A stretch of 64,000 bases of DNA from Granulicella mallensis MP5ACTX8 (GTDB lineage: Bacteria; Acidobacteriota; Terriglobia; Terriglobales; Acidobacteriaceae): the NCBI RefSeq assembly GCF_000178955.2, contig NC_016631.1, positions 2,542,001-2,606,000 on the forward strand, in the 5' to 3' direction. Both the position numbers and the translations under genes were made by a program. The notes beneath the pieces are model-generated. The model did not search any database. It was not told the origin of the DNA and worked only from the letters and a program-made list of their open reading frames with translations. Positions 16,122 to 25,469 of the stretch are shown one piece after another (within the stretch, counting starts at the first letter, position 1; each line of letters opens with the position of its first letter).

Positions 16122-18218
16122 TTATTTGTCTAACGCGAAGGCGATCAGGGTATCGTCGCGTTTTTCGTTGAGTCCGGCATGTCCCCCGGCGGCGACGACC
16201 AGAAACTGTTTGCCATCCAGGGTATAGGTCATCGGAGTGGCTTGAGCGGGGGCCGGGAGCGAGGTGCTCCATAACTCTTTTCCACTGGAAGAGTCGAAGG
16301 CGCGGAGTTTGGCGTCTCGTGTGGCTGCCGCGAAGACGACTCCTCCGGCAGTGACGATGGGGCCACCCAGCGTCAGGGATCCGGTAGGTTGACCTGTGGT
16401 GTCGATTCCCAGGGGCGACTGCCAGGCGATGTGACCAGTATTGAGGTTTAGCGCCGTTACGGCTCCCCAGGGCGGCGCCGTGCAGGGATTGCCATCGTGG
16501 TCGATGAGCGGCTGGCGTTTCAGCAGGTAGGGAGAGCCGCGTTGCGGAGAGATCTCCGCGCCAAAGTGCGGGATGCCGTACTTCATCGGGAAGAGGCAGA
16601 CCCATCCGGCGATGGAGGCTACAGCCATGCCTGCGAGTAAGCCACGAAGTCCGGGATTCCAGCGTTTACGGCGCAGGCAAAAGAGAAGAAGCGTGCCTCC
16701 GGCCAAATACAGCCAGATGGGCCAGTCGCGAAGGATCGGTTCAATCTCGCGTTGCCATAGAGCAGCGGGAGACCGGCGGTCGACGAGTTGGATCGTAAAG
16801 GGAACACGGTTGTTATTAACGTAGAGAATGCCCGTGGCAGGATCGAAGGCAAGCGAACCCCAGTTCACTCCTCCGAGGCTACCTGGATAGAGCAGGGTTC
16901 CAGTGAGACTGGGCGGAGTATAGATGCCGCTGTAGCGCAGGGCTGCGAGCTGAGTCCGGCAAAACTGGGTGTTGGCCTCGCTGCGTTGCCAGCCTGTGTT
17001 GTTTTGCTCTGGAGGGGCAAGAGGCGCGAGCGGTGGAAGGCTGGAGAAGGGTTGCGTTGGAGAGGTGATCTCACTGGGCACGTCGCTCTGTGGGACTGCA
17101 CGCTCTTCGACAGGATAGAGCGGCTGTCCTGTGCGTCGATCGAGGACGAAGACTTGACCTGCCTTGGTGGTGATGGCAATCGCCGGCGTTGTGTTGTGGA
17201 AGGTGAAGAGAAGCGGCTCTGCGGCTACGTCGTAGTCCCAGAGATTGTGATGGACGGTCTGGAAGGCCCAGACCTTTCGACCGGTGCGGGCATCGAGGGC
17301 GATCACGGAGTCGGCATCACGGTTGTCGCCTGGGCGCAGGCCACCGTAGAAGTCGGGCGAGGCGCTGCCGGTGGGTACAAAGATGAGGCCGAGCGCTGGG
17401 TCGGCGGAGATGACGCTCCAGGCATTGCCGGCGCCGGTGCGTGGGTGCTGTGCCGCAGCCCAGGGCAGTGGCTCCCAGCTCCAGAGCAGGCGGCCGGTGC
17501 GCACATCGTAGCCGCGAACGACGCCGGATTCGACATCGACCTGCTGGTTATCGGCGACAGTCGAGCCTACGACGACGACATCGCCGAGGACGGTTGGGGG
17601 CGAGGTCAGACCATAGCCTCCGATGCCGGTGTAATGAACGCCCTCGCGAAGATTGACATCTCCGGAATGCCCAAAGTCCGTGCAGGGCTTGCCGGTAGCG
17701 GCATCGAGTGCCAGCAGGCGCGCATCGATGGTGCCTAAGAATACTCGGGTGGAGCAGGGAGCCGTGGACCGGGTGGAATCAGGAGAGGTTGGCCAGAGAG
17801 CCACGCCGCGCGAGGTGACGATCATCTCTTCGTGCTCCGGTTTAACGCGTGGGTCATATTGCCAGAGAAGTTTGCCGGTGGTGGCCTCTACAGAGAAGAT
17901 GACGTCGAAGGGAGAGGTGAAGTAGAGCGCATGGCCACGGAGAAGGGGGGTGGTCTCAAACGAGGCGTCGTTCAGACCTGTGCGCTGGGCGTCGAGCGCG
18001 TGGGTATGGAATGTCCAGACAGGATGAAGGTGTGCGAGATTATCGCGGGTGATCTGCGTGGAGCTGGAATAGCGCGTGCCGCCTGCGTCTCCTCCGTAGG
18101 TGGGCCAGCCTTCGCCTGCGGGAGTTTGTTGCGCGCAGAGAGTAGACGTCCCGAACAAGATTGCCAGTGAAAGAAACCAGAGTTGGGAGGTGGCTGAGGA
18201 ACTCGTGCAGCGAGACAT
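16122..18218 (-). CDS. PQQ-dependent dehydrogenase (quinoprotein glucose-dehydrogenase-like) with internal membrane hairpin
   Basis: A 698-residue secreted quinoprotein: signal peptide (residues 1-30, ending CAQQ), start of the eight-bladed propeller (EGWPTYGGDAGGTRYSSSTQI), repeated tryptophan-docking motifs (ATGKLLWQYDP, RTGRKVWAFQTVHHNLWDYD), and the PPSLTGTLLYPGSLGGVNWG and CTAPPWGAVTALNLNTG blocks of the glucose-dehydrogenase branch. It should oxidise a sugar or alcohol in the periplasm and pass electrons to the quinone pool. Unusually, two hydrophobic helices (about residues 508-565) interrupt the propeller between blades instead of sitting at the N-terminus. No PQQ synthesis genes are in the window. 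Confidence 0.82.
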   Translation of the reverse strand: MSRCTSSSATSQLWFLSLAILFGTSTLCAQQTPAGEGWPTYGGDAGGTRYSSSTQITRDNLAHLHPVWTFHTHALDAQRTGLNDASFETTPLLRGHALYFTSPFDVIFSVEATTGKLLWQYDPRVKPEHEEMIVTSRGVALWPTSPDSTRSTAPCSTRVFLGTIDARLLALDAATGKPCTDFGHSGDVNLREGVHYTGIGGYGLTSPPTVLGDVVVVGSTVADNQQVDVESGVVRGYDVRTGRLLWSWEPLPWAAAQHPRTGAGNAWSVISADPALGLIFVPTGSASPDFYGGLRPGDNRDADSVIALDARTGRKVWAFQTVHHNLWDYDVAAEPLLFTFHNTTPAIAITTKAGQVFVLDRRTGQPLYPVEERAVPQSDVPSEITSPTQPFSSLPPLAPLAPPEQNNTGWQRSEANTQFCRTQLAALRYSGIYTPPSLTGTLLYPGSLGGVNWGSLAFDPATGILYVNNNRVPFTIQLVDRRSPAALWQREIEPILRDWPIWLYLAGGTLLLFCLRRKRWNPGLRGLLAGMAVASIAGWVCLFPMKYGIPHFGAEISPQRGSPYLLKRQPLIDHDGNPCTAPPWGAVTALNLNTGHIAWQSPLGIDTTGQPTGSLTLGGPIVTAGGVVFAAATRDAKLRAFDSSSGKELWSTSLPAPAQATPMTYTLDGKQFLVVAAGGHAGLNEKRDDTLIAFALDK

Positions 18219-18246
18219 GGTTCGAGTGTAAGGGAGCGCAAAAAAG

Positions 18247-18272
18247 CCTCCGCGAGACTGCTCGTGGAGGCT
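18247..18272 (-). terminator. Rho-independent terminator of the Spy-like gene
   Basis: An 11-base-pair stem (GCCTCCGCGAG against CTCGTGGAGGC, one G-T pair) around the loop ACTG, followed on the minus strand by a run of six T (complement of 18241-18246). It lies 19 bases past the stop of the minus-strand Spy-like gene and insulates the PQQ dehydrogenase gene. Confidence 0.8.
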
Positions 18273-18290
18273 TCTATTTGAAGGAGTGAG

Positions 18291-18725
18291 TTATGCGGTT
18301 GGCGGCGTGGAGGGCTGCTGTTCCTGGCCGTGGCCCCTGTGTCCGTGGTGCATGGATTTCAACTGCTGGAGCTGATCGGGGGTAAGGACGGTGGCGAGCT
18401 GCTGTTCGGCGGCCTCGTGGATCGCCTTCATCTGTTGGTGCATGTCCTGCGGGGCGAGGGTGGTGTCGGCGTGGAGGGCGGTGAGCTTCTGGTCGCGATC
18501 TGCCAGGATGGGCTCGACCTTGGCTTGCTGGTCTGCCGTGAGGTTGAGCTGCTTGGCAAGCCTCTTCGTCTCGTGTTGTGGATTCGGCGCGTGATGGTGG
18601 TGGTGTGCCGGGGCAGCGGCGGGCTGCTGCGCGTCGGGCGCCGGAACTGTCTGGGGCTGCTGCGCGAAGGCGACTGAGCCGGCGAGTACGAGTGCGAGTG
18701 CTGCTGGGAGAAGTGTGCGTTTCAT
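18291..18725 (-). CDS. Small Spy/CpxP-like periplasmic protein
   Basis: A 144-residue protein with a clear signal peptide (MKRTLLPAALALVLAGSVAFAQ). The mature part has a His-rich segment (AHHHHHAPNPQ, about 39-51) that could bind metal, then the LTxxQ-type helical repeats of the Spy/CpxP group: LNLTADQQAKVEPILADRD and TVLTPDQLQQLKSM, followed by a second His-rich tail. The family includes periplasmic chaperones and metal-stress proteins. The gene has its own terminator and no same-strand partner, so a stress-induced monocistronic unit is likely; this is inference. Confidence 0.75.
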   Translation of the reverse strand: MKRTLLPAALALVLAGSVAFAQQPQTVPAPDAQQPAAAPAHHHHHAPNPQHETKRLAKQLNLTADQQAKVEPILADRDQKLTALHADTTLAPQDMHQQMKAIHEAAEQQLATVLTPDQLQQLKSMHHGHRGHGQEQQPSTPPTA

Positions 18726-18844
18726 CGAAAGCTCCTTGGCGCGGCGCTGTGGATGAAACGCCGCTTGCTGTTGGAATAAACACGGCTTGAGGGGAATGTT
18801 GCGTCGGCTGTTAGAGCTTCGGATGGGGTGATTTTGCCTTTGTC

Positions 18845-19030
18845 TTTCTGGTTGTCATTCCGAGCGCAGCGAGGAACCTGCTGTCTCCCGCTCTTTGTTC
18901 GTACAACCAGAAAACATATGAGCTGAATAAGAAAGGGGTGGGTTTGTGGCGACGGGTAATGTTTGTGTTGACACTGGCGAAAAACGGGAGACAGCAGGTT
19001 CCTCGCTGCGCTCGGAATGACAACCAGAAA
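18845..19030. repeat. Perfect 46-bp inverted repeat element in the Spy-murQ gap
   Basis: Arms at 18845-18890 and 18985-19030 are exact reverse complements over 46 bases; the arm core reads TCATTCCGAGCGCAGCGAGG. The 94-base centre holds no convincing gene. The arms translate to peptides of the HSERSEEPA type, which appear widely as spurious ORFs in acidobacterial and soil metagenome sequence, so the arm is probably one unit of a dispersed repeat family. Here two copies face each other and could form a long hairpin between the convergent ends of the flanking minus-strand genes. Confidence 0.85.
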
Positions 19031-19086
19031 AACAACGGCGACAACAAGAAAACAAAGACAATGCCAGACGACGCGCGCTTCGACGC

Positions 19087-20046
19087 TTAGAGCTCGAGCC
19101 TGGAATCGTCGATCGCGAGACGAACATTGCCATCGGACTTTTGCAAGCGGCGCACTGCTTCCATCTTGTCGACGTTGGCCTTGAGCATAACGACGGCGAT
19201 AGGAATCGACTTGCCCGCGGATTTGATCGTGCGGATCGCGGTTTCGCGGTCGATATCGCAGAGCTTCATCAGGACGCGGATACCGCGTTCGACGAGCTTT
19301 GCGTTCTTCATGTGAACGTTCACCATCAGGTTGTCGTACACATAGCCGAGCCGGGTCATGGCGCCGGTGGTGATCATGTTCAGGATCATCTTCTGCGCGC
19401 TGGAGGCCTTCATGCGGGTGGAGCCGGAGACGATCTCAGGACCGACTTCGGCGCAGATGGTGACGTCAGCAACCTGCGAGAGGTCGGAGTCGGGATTGCA
19501 GGTGATGGCTGCGGTCTTGGCTCCGCGTGAGCGGGCGTATTCCGTGGCGCCGATGACGTAAGGGGTGCGTCCGGAGGCTGAGACGCCGATGACGATGTCC
19601 TTGCGCGTGGGGCGGCGGCGGGCGATATCGCGCTGGCCCAGCTCGGGCGAGTCTTCGTTGACGTCCGAAGCGCTGGCGAGGGCCTTGGGGCCGCCGGCCA
19701 TGATGTATTGCACCTGTGAGGGCGCCGTGGAGAACGTCGGGGGACACTCGGAGGCGTCCAGTGCGGCGATGCGTCCGGAAGAGCCGGCACCGACGTAGAT
19801 CAGCCGTCCGCCATCGCGCAGCGAGCGCGCGACAGTGTCAATCACCATTGCGATCTCGGGCAGGGCTTTTTTTACGGCTGCGGCGACCTTGGTGTCATCG
19901 TGGTTGATGATGCGCGCAATATCGATAGCGGATTTCGTATCGAGACCGGTTGACGCGTCATTCGGCTTCTCCGTGGTAAGAGTTTGGAGGTCGGCGGGCA
20001 TGCGTTGCTGCATTGGCTTCTCGATCAGGGACGGCGAAGACGACAT
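19087..20046 (-). CDS. murQ: N-acetylmuramic acid 6-phosphate etherase
   Basis: Removes the lactyl ether from MurNAc-6-phosphate to give GlcNAc-6-phosphate in cell-wall recycling. The protein carries the SIS fold with GAGSSGRIAALDASECPPTFS (phosphate-binding serines and the acidic catalytic region), GQRDIARRRPTRKDIVIGVSASGRTPYVIGA and GPEIVSGSTRMKASSAQKMILNMITTGAMTRLG, all diagnostic. The frame extends to 20082, but the ATG at 20046 (MSSSPSLIEK, 319 residues) gives the normal family length; an even later Met is possible. It complements ldcA and mpl, so both sugar and peptide arms of murein recycling are encoded within 13 kb. Confidence 0.95.
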   Translation of the reverse strand: MSSSPSLIEKPMQQRMPADLQTLTTEKPNDASTGLDTKSAIDIARIINHDDTKVAAAVKKALPEIAMVIDTVARSLRDGGRLIYVGAGSSGRIAALDASECPPTFSTAPSQVQYIMAGGPKALASASDVNEDSPELGQRDIARRRPTRKDIVIGVSASGRTPYVIGATEYARSRGAKTAAITCNPDSDLSQVADVTICAEVGPEIVSGSTRMKASSAQKMILNMITTGAMTRLGYVYDNLMVNVHMKNAKLVERGIRVLMKLCDIDRETAIRTIKSAGKSIPIAVVMLKANVDKMEAVRRLQKSDGNVRLAIDDSRLEL

Positions 20047-20163
20047 AGTGTGAGTAGCGTTGGATTTACGGTTCTGAAGCATTCTAAATCAAAGCGTGCA
20101 TGTCTGGCTTGCAGGGGATTAGATGCACTCCATCGCAACACACAGATTAGAATGGTGGACGAC

Positions 20164-21741
20164 ATGAGCGATCAGAAAGTTGTACGGCGTGCCCTGCTGT
20201 CTGTAACCGACAAAACGGGCTTGGTAGAGTTTGCGAAGACGCTGGCTGGATTTGGCGTTGAATTGGTTTCGACAGGCGGCACGTCTAAGGCGTTGCGCGA
20301 TGCGGGCCTCACTGTCCTCGATGTGGCCGAGTTGACCGGTTTTCCGGAGATGCTCGATGGCCGCGTGAAGACGCTGCACCCGGTGGTGCATGGGGGCATC
20401 CTGCATCGCCGCGGCGACCCGGCGCATGTGCGCGCGGTGGAAGAGCATGGCATTGGGGCGATCGATATGGTCGTCGTCAACTTGTATGCGTTCGAGAAGA
20501 CGGCTTCGCGCGAGGGCGTCAAATTCGAAGAGATTATCGAGAACATCGACATTGGCGGCCCCTCCATGCTGCGCTCCGCGGCCAAGAACTTTGAGGATGT
20601 CGCGGTCGTCACGAGCGTGCAGGATTACGCCTCGTTGACGGAGGAGCTCAAGGCCAACGAAGGCAAGTTGAGCTATAAGACTCGCTGGCAGTTGGCGCGG
20701 AAGGCCTTTGCGACGACAGCCGCTTACGATGCGGCGATTGCCACGACCCTGGAGGCGATGCCGGACACCCCGGGCGAATCGGCAAAGACCACGGAACTGC
20801 CGGCAACCCTGCGCGTCATCGCTCCTCGCAAGGCTTCGTTGCGCTACGGAGAGAATCCCCACCAGTCTGCGGCGCTGTATGTGGATGGCTCGGGCCTGGG
20901 CATTGCCGATGCGGAGCAGTTGCAGGGCAAGGAGCTCAGTTACAACAACCTTGTCGACCTCGACGCCTGCTGGGCGCTGGTGAGCGAGTTTGATGCCTGC
21001 GCGGTGGCGATCATCAAGCATACAAACCCCTGTGGTGTGGGGCAGGGAACGACCGTAGAGGAAGCTTATCTTCGCGCCCTGGCTGCCGATCCCGTGTCGG
21101 CCTTCGGTGGAGTGATCGGTATTAACCGCACCGTAGACGGCGCAGCGGCGGCAGAGATTGCCAAGCTGTTCGTCGAGGCTGTGGTTGCGCCGGAGTTTAC
21201 TCCCGAGGCGCTGGCTGCGCTCGGGACGAAGAAGAATCTGCGTGTGCTGCGTATCCAGCCGGCGAGGCCATCGCGGATGATCAAACAGATCTCGGGCGGT
21301 TACCTGGTGCAGGACGAAGACAGTGCGATGGTGCAGCCGGATCAACTGACGGTCGCGACCACGCGCAAGCCGACGGAGGAGGAGCTCAAGGCTCTGCTCT
21401 TTTCGTGGCGCGTGTGCAAGCACGTCAAGTCGAACGCCATCGTCTATGCACGACTCGATGGAGGCTTTGGGCAGACGGTAGGCGTGGGCGCAGGGCAGAT
21501 GAGCCGCGTCGATGCCGCGAGGTTTGGCGCCATGAAGGCGGCCCTGCCGCTGCAGGGAACTGTCGCCGCTTCGGACGCCTTTTTCCCCTTCCCGGACGGC
21601 CTGGAGTTGATTGCGGAATCAGGCGCTACGGCGGTGATTCAGCCGGGTGGCTCGGTACGCGACCCTGAGGTGATTGCTGCCGCAGACCGGTTAGGGCTGG
21701 CGATGGTCCTCACGGGGATGCGCCACTTCCGTCACGGCTGA
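20164..21741 (+). CDS. purH: Bifunctional AICAR formyltransferase / IMP cyclohydrolase
   Basis: Catalyses the last two steps of de novo IMP synthesis. The N-terminal MGS-like cyclohydrolase domain (about 1-200) starts [43 protein letters not shown] and has [18 protein letters not shown]; the C-terminal transformylase domain has [25 protein letters not shown] (catalytic Lys-His), [11 protein letters not shown] and the closing [34 protein letters not shown]. The frame is open much further upstream, but ATG at 20164 gives the standard 525 residues; ATG at 20152 is an alternative. Confidence 0.96.
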   Translation: MSDQKVVRRALLSVTDKTGLVEFAKTLAGFGVELVSTGGTSKALRDAGLTVLDVAELTGFPEMLDGRVKTLHPVVHGGILHRRGDPAHVRAVEEHGIGAIDMVVVNLYAFEKTASREGVKFEEIIENIDIGGPSMLRSAAKNFEDVAVVTSVQDYASLTEELKANEGKLSYKTRWQLARKAFATTAAYDAAIATTLEAMPDTPGESAKTTELPATLRVIAPRKASLRYGENPHQSAALYVDGSGLGIADAEQLQGKELSYNNLVDLDACWALVSEFDACAVAIIKHTNPCGVGQGTTVEEAYLRALAADPVSAFGGVIGINRTVDGAAAAEIAKLFVEAVVAPEFTPEALAALGTKKNLRVLRIQPARPSRMIKQISGGYLVQDEDSAMVQPDQLTVATTRKPTEEELKALLFSWRVCKHVKSNAIVYARLDGGFGQTVGVGAGQMSRVDAARFGAMKAALPLQGTVAASDAFFPFPDGLELIAESGATAVIQPGGSVRDPEVIAAADRLGLAMVLTGMRHFRHG

Positions 21742-21744
21742 GAA

Positions 21745-21826
21745 AAGCCAGGGATTAGGGCACAGGGATTAGGGATTAGCTTCAGGCATTGCTAATCCCT
21801 AATCCCTGTGCCCTAATCCCTAGCTT
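21745..21826. repeat. Palindromic AGGGATTAGGG element after purH
   Basis: Two 36-base arms (21745-21780 and 21791-21826) are reverse complements with one mismatch, around a ten-base loop. Each arm is built from AGGGATTAGGG units. It starts three bases after the purH stop and could act as a transcript-stabilising or terminating hairpin. A single arm of the same sequence is found inside mpl (8012-8044), showing it is a mobile or dispersed element in this genome. Confidence 0.88.
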
Positions 21827-21892
21827 TCAGCATCCAAACCCTGTACAGTGCCGTCTAAGGAATTAGAACGAGCGTTTTCAGGATCTCTGCCC

Positions 21893-23983
21893 ATGAGCCC
21901 AGCTTTTCGTACTTCACTTTTGCCTCTCTGCTTTACCGTTGCCTTTGTCTCGTTCGCTGCCACCGGCAGTATGCTCGCGCAGAATGCGACTGCGAACGCG
22001 GTTGCCCCCACTTCGACCGATCGTTCTTCCGCGTACTATCACTACGGCCTGGCCAAGATCTACGAAGATGAGGCCTCCGGCAATGGCCGCCAGGACCTCG
22101 CGACGCAGGCGATCGAACAGTACAAGCTCGCTCTCGATGCTGATCCCGGCTCGCGTATGCTGCAGGACGGCCTCTCCAACCTCTATTTCAAGCTGGGACG
22201 GATTCGTGAAGCCGTTACGGCTGCGCAGGACCAGGTAGCCAAGCACCCGGATGACGCCGATGCCCATATGTTGCTGGGACGGGTCTACCTCCGTTCGCTT
22301 GGCGACGGCCAGAGTCCGCAGTCCAGCGATATGTTGCAGATGGCGATCAAGGAGTACGAGAAGATCGCAGAGCTTAAGCCCAACGACCTTGAGACGCATC
22401 TGCTCCTGGGCCAGCTCTATGGCCTGAATCACGATTCGGCCAAGGCCGAGGCGCAGTTCAAGGCAGCACAGCAGATCGACGGATCTTCCGAAGAGGTCGT
22501 GTTGAGCATGGCCCGGCTCTATTCGGAGCAGGGTGATCTGCAGCGCGCCGCGAAGGTGATCGCCGATGTGTCGGAAGATGACCGGAGCGCCCGCATGGAT
22601 TTTGCGCTGGCCGGCATTTACGACCAGCTGAAGCAGCCAAAGCAGGCCGTTGCGGCATATCGGGCCACACTCGACCAGGACCCCGACAATACGGATGCGA
22701 AGCGCGGATTGGCCAACGCCCTGATCGCCAACGGCGAGACCGATGCCGCGGCAAAGATCTTTGCGGAGATCATCAGCTCCGATCCGCAGGATGCGCAGTC
22801 TCTGATTCGGGAGGCCGACATCCAGCGCCAGCAGGGACACTACGAACAGGCTCTGGCGACGCTGAAGAAGGCCGGAGCTTTGGTCTCCAACAACCTCGAG
22901 CTCAACTACAACGAGGCGCTGGTCTACGATGCGCTCGGACGTTACGACGAGGCCATCAAGACCCTGAAAGATATGCTCGCTTCGACCGAACAGGCCGACG
23001 GCAAGTATGACGACCAGGCCCGGGGCAACCGTGCGTTATTCCTGGAGCGGCTTGCGATCGTCTACCGCGAATCGAATAAGACGCAGGAGGCCGTAGAGGC
23101 CTATAAGCAGATCCAAGCGCTGGGCGGCGATTTCCAGGCGCGTGGCGCCGATGGTCTTGTTCAGGCCTATCGAGACGGCCATCAATGGCCTGAGGCCCTG
23201 CGCGCTGCGGCCGACGCGGCCAAGGCGATGCCGACGAACCGTGATATTCAACTGACCTATGCCAGCCAGCTGGGAGATGCTGGCAAGCTGGATGAGGCGA
23301 TCAAGCTGGCCAATGCCCAGTTGAGCGGCAAGACCCCTGGCACGCCGGAAGACCGGATCGTTTATTTCACGATTGCCGATATCTATTCACGGGCGAAGCG
23401 CTGGAAGGAAACATCGGCAGCTCTCGACAAGGTGGAAGCCCTTTCTGCGAAGCCTGAAGATAAAGTCTTCCTCTATTCGTACAAGGCCACGATTGCGGAC
23501 AAGCAGAAGATGTTCGATGAGGCGGAGTCTGAGTACCGCAAGGGGCTGGCGATCGATCCGCAGAGTGCGGCTATCCAGAACGACTACGGATTCATGCTGG
23601 CGGACCGCGGCATTCGGCTGGATGAAGCCGTCACCATGCTGAAAAAGGCTGTAGCCTACGATCCTCAGAACGGCGCTTTTCTGGATTCGCTGGCGTGGGC
23701 TTACTACAAGCAGGGGCAGTATGCGCTTGCCGAAGACTACGCGCAGAAGGCCGTTGCGCGAGCCGGCAACGATCCAACGGTGCTTGACCATCTAGGCGAG
23801 ATCTACGCCAAGACCGGTAAGCTGCCGCAGGCGGTGGTCCAGTGGCAGAAGTCTCTGGCGCAATACGCTACCTCGCTTGCGCCTGAGGCCGATCCATCCG
23901 ATGTCGAAAAGGTGCAGCATAAGCTGGAAGGCGCTCGCGTCAAGCTGGCCCATGCGAACATCACTCCGGAAAATAGCCACTAG
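21893..23983 (+). CDS. Large exported TPR-repeat protein
   Basis: A 696-residue protein with a signal peptide (SPAFRTSLLPLCFTVAFVSFAATGSMLAQN) and roughly sixteen tetratricopeptide repeats covering nearly the whole mature chain, for example YYHYGLAKIYEDEASGNGRQDLATQAIEQYKLALDADPG, EALVYDALGRYDEAIKTLKDM and DSLAWAYYKQGQYALAEDYAQKAVARAGND. TPR arrays bind peptides or other proteins; being exported, it may assist envelope assembly or secretion. ATG at 21893 is preferred over one at 21848 because it places the signal sequence at the N-terminus. No same-operon neighbour defines the partner. Confidence 0.8.
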   Translation: MSPAFRTSLLPLCFTVAFVSFAATGSMLAQNATANAVAPTSTDRSSAYYHYGLAKIYEDEASGNGRQDLATQAIEQYKLALDADPGSRMLQDGLSNLYFKLGRIREAVTAAQDQVAKHPDDADAHMLLGRVYLRSLGDGQSPQSSDMLQMAIKEYEKIAELKPNDLETHLLLGQLYGLNHDSAKAEAQFKAAQQIDGSSEEVVLSMARLYSEQGDLQRAAKVIADVSEDDRSARMDFALAGIYDQLKQPKQAVAAYRATLDQDPDNTDAKRGLANALIANGETDAAAKIFAEIISSDPQDAQSLIREADIQRQQGHYEQALATLKKAGALVSNNLELNYNEALVYDALGRYDEAIKTLKDMLASTEQADGKYDDQARGNRALFLERLAIVYRESNKTQEAVEAYKQIQALGGDFQARGADGLVQAYRDGHQWPEALRAAADAAKAMPTNRDIQLTYASQLGDAGKLDEAIKLANAQLSGKTPGTPEDRIVYFTIADIYSRAKRWKETSAALDKVEALSAKPEDKVFLYSYKATIADKQKMFDEAESEYRKGLAIDPQSAAIQNDYGFMLADRGIRLDEAVTMLKKAVAYDPQNGAFLDSLAWAYYKQGQYALAEDYAQKAVARAGNDPTVLDHLGEIYAKTGKLPQAVVQWQKSLAQYATSLAPEADPSDVEKVQHKLEGARVKLAHANITPENSH

Positions 23984-24008
23984 GGATTTCCGGCTAAACT
24001 AATAAGGA

Positions 24009-25178
24009 ATGATGTTAAACCTGCAAGCTTGTGGCGTCTTCGGCGAGATCGAAGAGCAGTTATCGTCGCGCGCCTTTCCAGCCCCTCCCAGCGATGGCCG
24101 CAAGCCGTTCGAGAGGGACCGTGACCGTATCGTGCAGGCGCGCGCGTTTCGTCGCCTGGCAGGGAAGACGCAAGTCTTTACCAGCCGAGCCTCCGACCAC
24201 TTTCGCAGCCGGCTGACCCATACCATTGAAGTGGCCCAGGTAGCCCGGCAGGTAGCTGCGGCCCTGGGGCTCAACGTTGACCTGGCGGAGACGCTGGCTC
24301 TGGTTCATGACATTGGGCATCCGCCCTTTGGGCATGCTGGCGAGCGTGCCCTGGACGAGTGCCTCAAGCGGCATGGACTTCGTTTCGACCACAATCTCCA
24401 TGCGCTGCGGATCGTCGAGCGGTTCGAGCAGCGTTATGCGGGGCATCGCGGCCTGAATCTTACGTTGGGAGCGCGTGAGGGCATCATCAAGCACTCGCGT
24501 GACTACAGCGAAGGCGAGCACCCGGAGCTGGCGGAGTATTTCCTAAGCCAGCGGCCACCGCTGGAGGCCCAGATCATCGACCTCGCGGACGAGATCGCTT
24601 ACCTGACCGCCGATCTTGACGATGGGGTGGAGTCCGGCCTGCTCGAGGTGCGGCATATTCGCGACCACGTCGGAATCCTGCGCAAGAGCTATGCCGCGGT
24701 CCAGCAGGCACACGCCGGAGCGCAGGAGAAATACATCTTCCACGACGCTCTGCAGGCCATGCAGAAGACGCTGGTGCTGGATCTCATTCGTACGACGCGG
24801 GAGAATGTGGCGGCCATTGGGGCACAGTCGTTGGCGGATATTCGCAACTCCGACCATCGCCTGGCGGTCTTTTCTCCGCAGGCGGAGGCCGAGCGCCTGG
24901 AAGAGAAGCGCTATCTCTACGACACGCTGTACACCTGTCCGGAGCTGGAGCTCGAGCACTCGAAGGCCGCAGAGGTTGTGACGGAGCTGTTCGATTTCTG
25001 GGTGAACGAGCCGGAAGAGCTGCCTGAGGCGTATTACGCAGAGGTCGAAAGCGAAGGCCTGGCTCGGGTTGTGGCCGATTACATCGCGGGCATGACCGAT
25101 AACTTCATCCTGCTGCGGTATGCGGATGTGCGTCGTAAAGTCCGCACCAGTCTTGCTCTCTGGCCTAAACGACACTAG
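24009..25178 (+). CDS. dgt: Deoxyguanosinetriphosphate triphosphohydrolase-like HD protein
   Basis: Hydrolyses dNTPs to deoxynucleosides and tripolyphosphate, helping balance dNTP pools. The 389-residue protein begins with FERDRDRIVQARAFRRLAGKTQVF (family RDRxRIxxSxAFRRL block), then SRLTHTIEVAQVARQVAAALGLNVDLAETLALVHDIGHPPFGHAGERAL, which supplies the HD-domain metal ligands (first His in THT, then the HD pair in VHDIGHPPFGH). DLADEIAYLTADLDDG near residue 200 is also diagnostic. Full length. Confidence 0.94.
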   Translation: MMLNLQACGVFGEIEEQLSSRAFPAPPSDGRKPFERDRDRIVQARAFRRLAGKTQVFTSRASDHFRSRLTHTIEVAQVARQVAAALGLNVDLAETLALVHDIGHPPFGHAGERALDECLKRHGLRFDHNLHALRIVERFEQRYAGHRGLNLTLGAREGIIKHSRDYSEGEHPELAEYFLSQRPPLEAQIIDLADEIAYLTADLDDGVESGLLEVRHIRDHVGILRKSYAAVQQAHAGAQEKYIFHDALQAMQKTLVLDLIRTTRENVAAIGAQSLADIRNSDHRLAVFSPQAEAERLEEKRYLYDTLYTCPELELEHSKAAEVVTELFDFWVNEPEELPEAYYAEVESEGLARVVADYIAGMTDNFILLRYADVRRKVRTSLALWPKRH

Positions 25179-25272
25179 TGTTGGCCTCAGGACTCACAGG
25201 GGAGACTTGCCTTTGTCTCCAGGTGTTGTTAGCCTTAAGGAATTGAGCAAAGCGAAGCCTCGCGTTGCATGC

Positions 25273-25347
25273 GTCCCCGTCGTCCAGTGGTTAGGACATC
25301 GCCCTTTCACGGCGGTAACACGGGTTCGAATCCCGTCGGGGACGCCA
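25273..25347 (+). tRNA. tRNA-Glu (anticodon TTC)
   Basis: The sequence folds as a tRNA: acceptor stem GTCCCCG with CGGGGAC, D-arm containing AGTGGTTAGGAC, anticodon stem TCGCC/GGCGG with loop CTTTCAC (anticodon TTC), TpsiC arm GGGTTCGAATCCC, discriminator G and encoded CCA. It is the probable attachment site for the integrase gene that starts its 3' end 123 bases downstream. Confidence 0.97.
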
Positions 25348-25469
25348 AATACTCTCAACAACTTACGGGACTTTCGCCTTATATTCGAAGGTGCAAAAAG
25401 CCACATTTTGGTGTCCTTTTTGCACCCTCAAACGTGGCTCGCTCCAGCTACGCAGTCCAGATGATCTCG

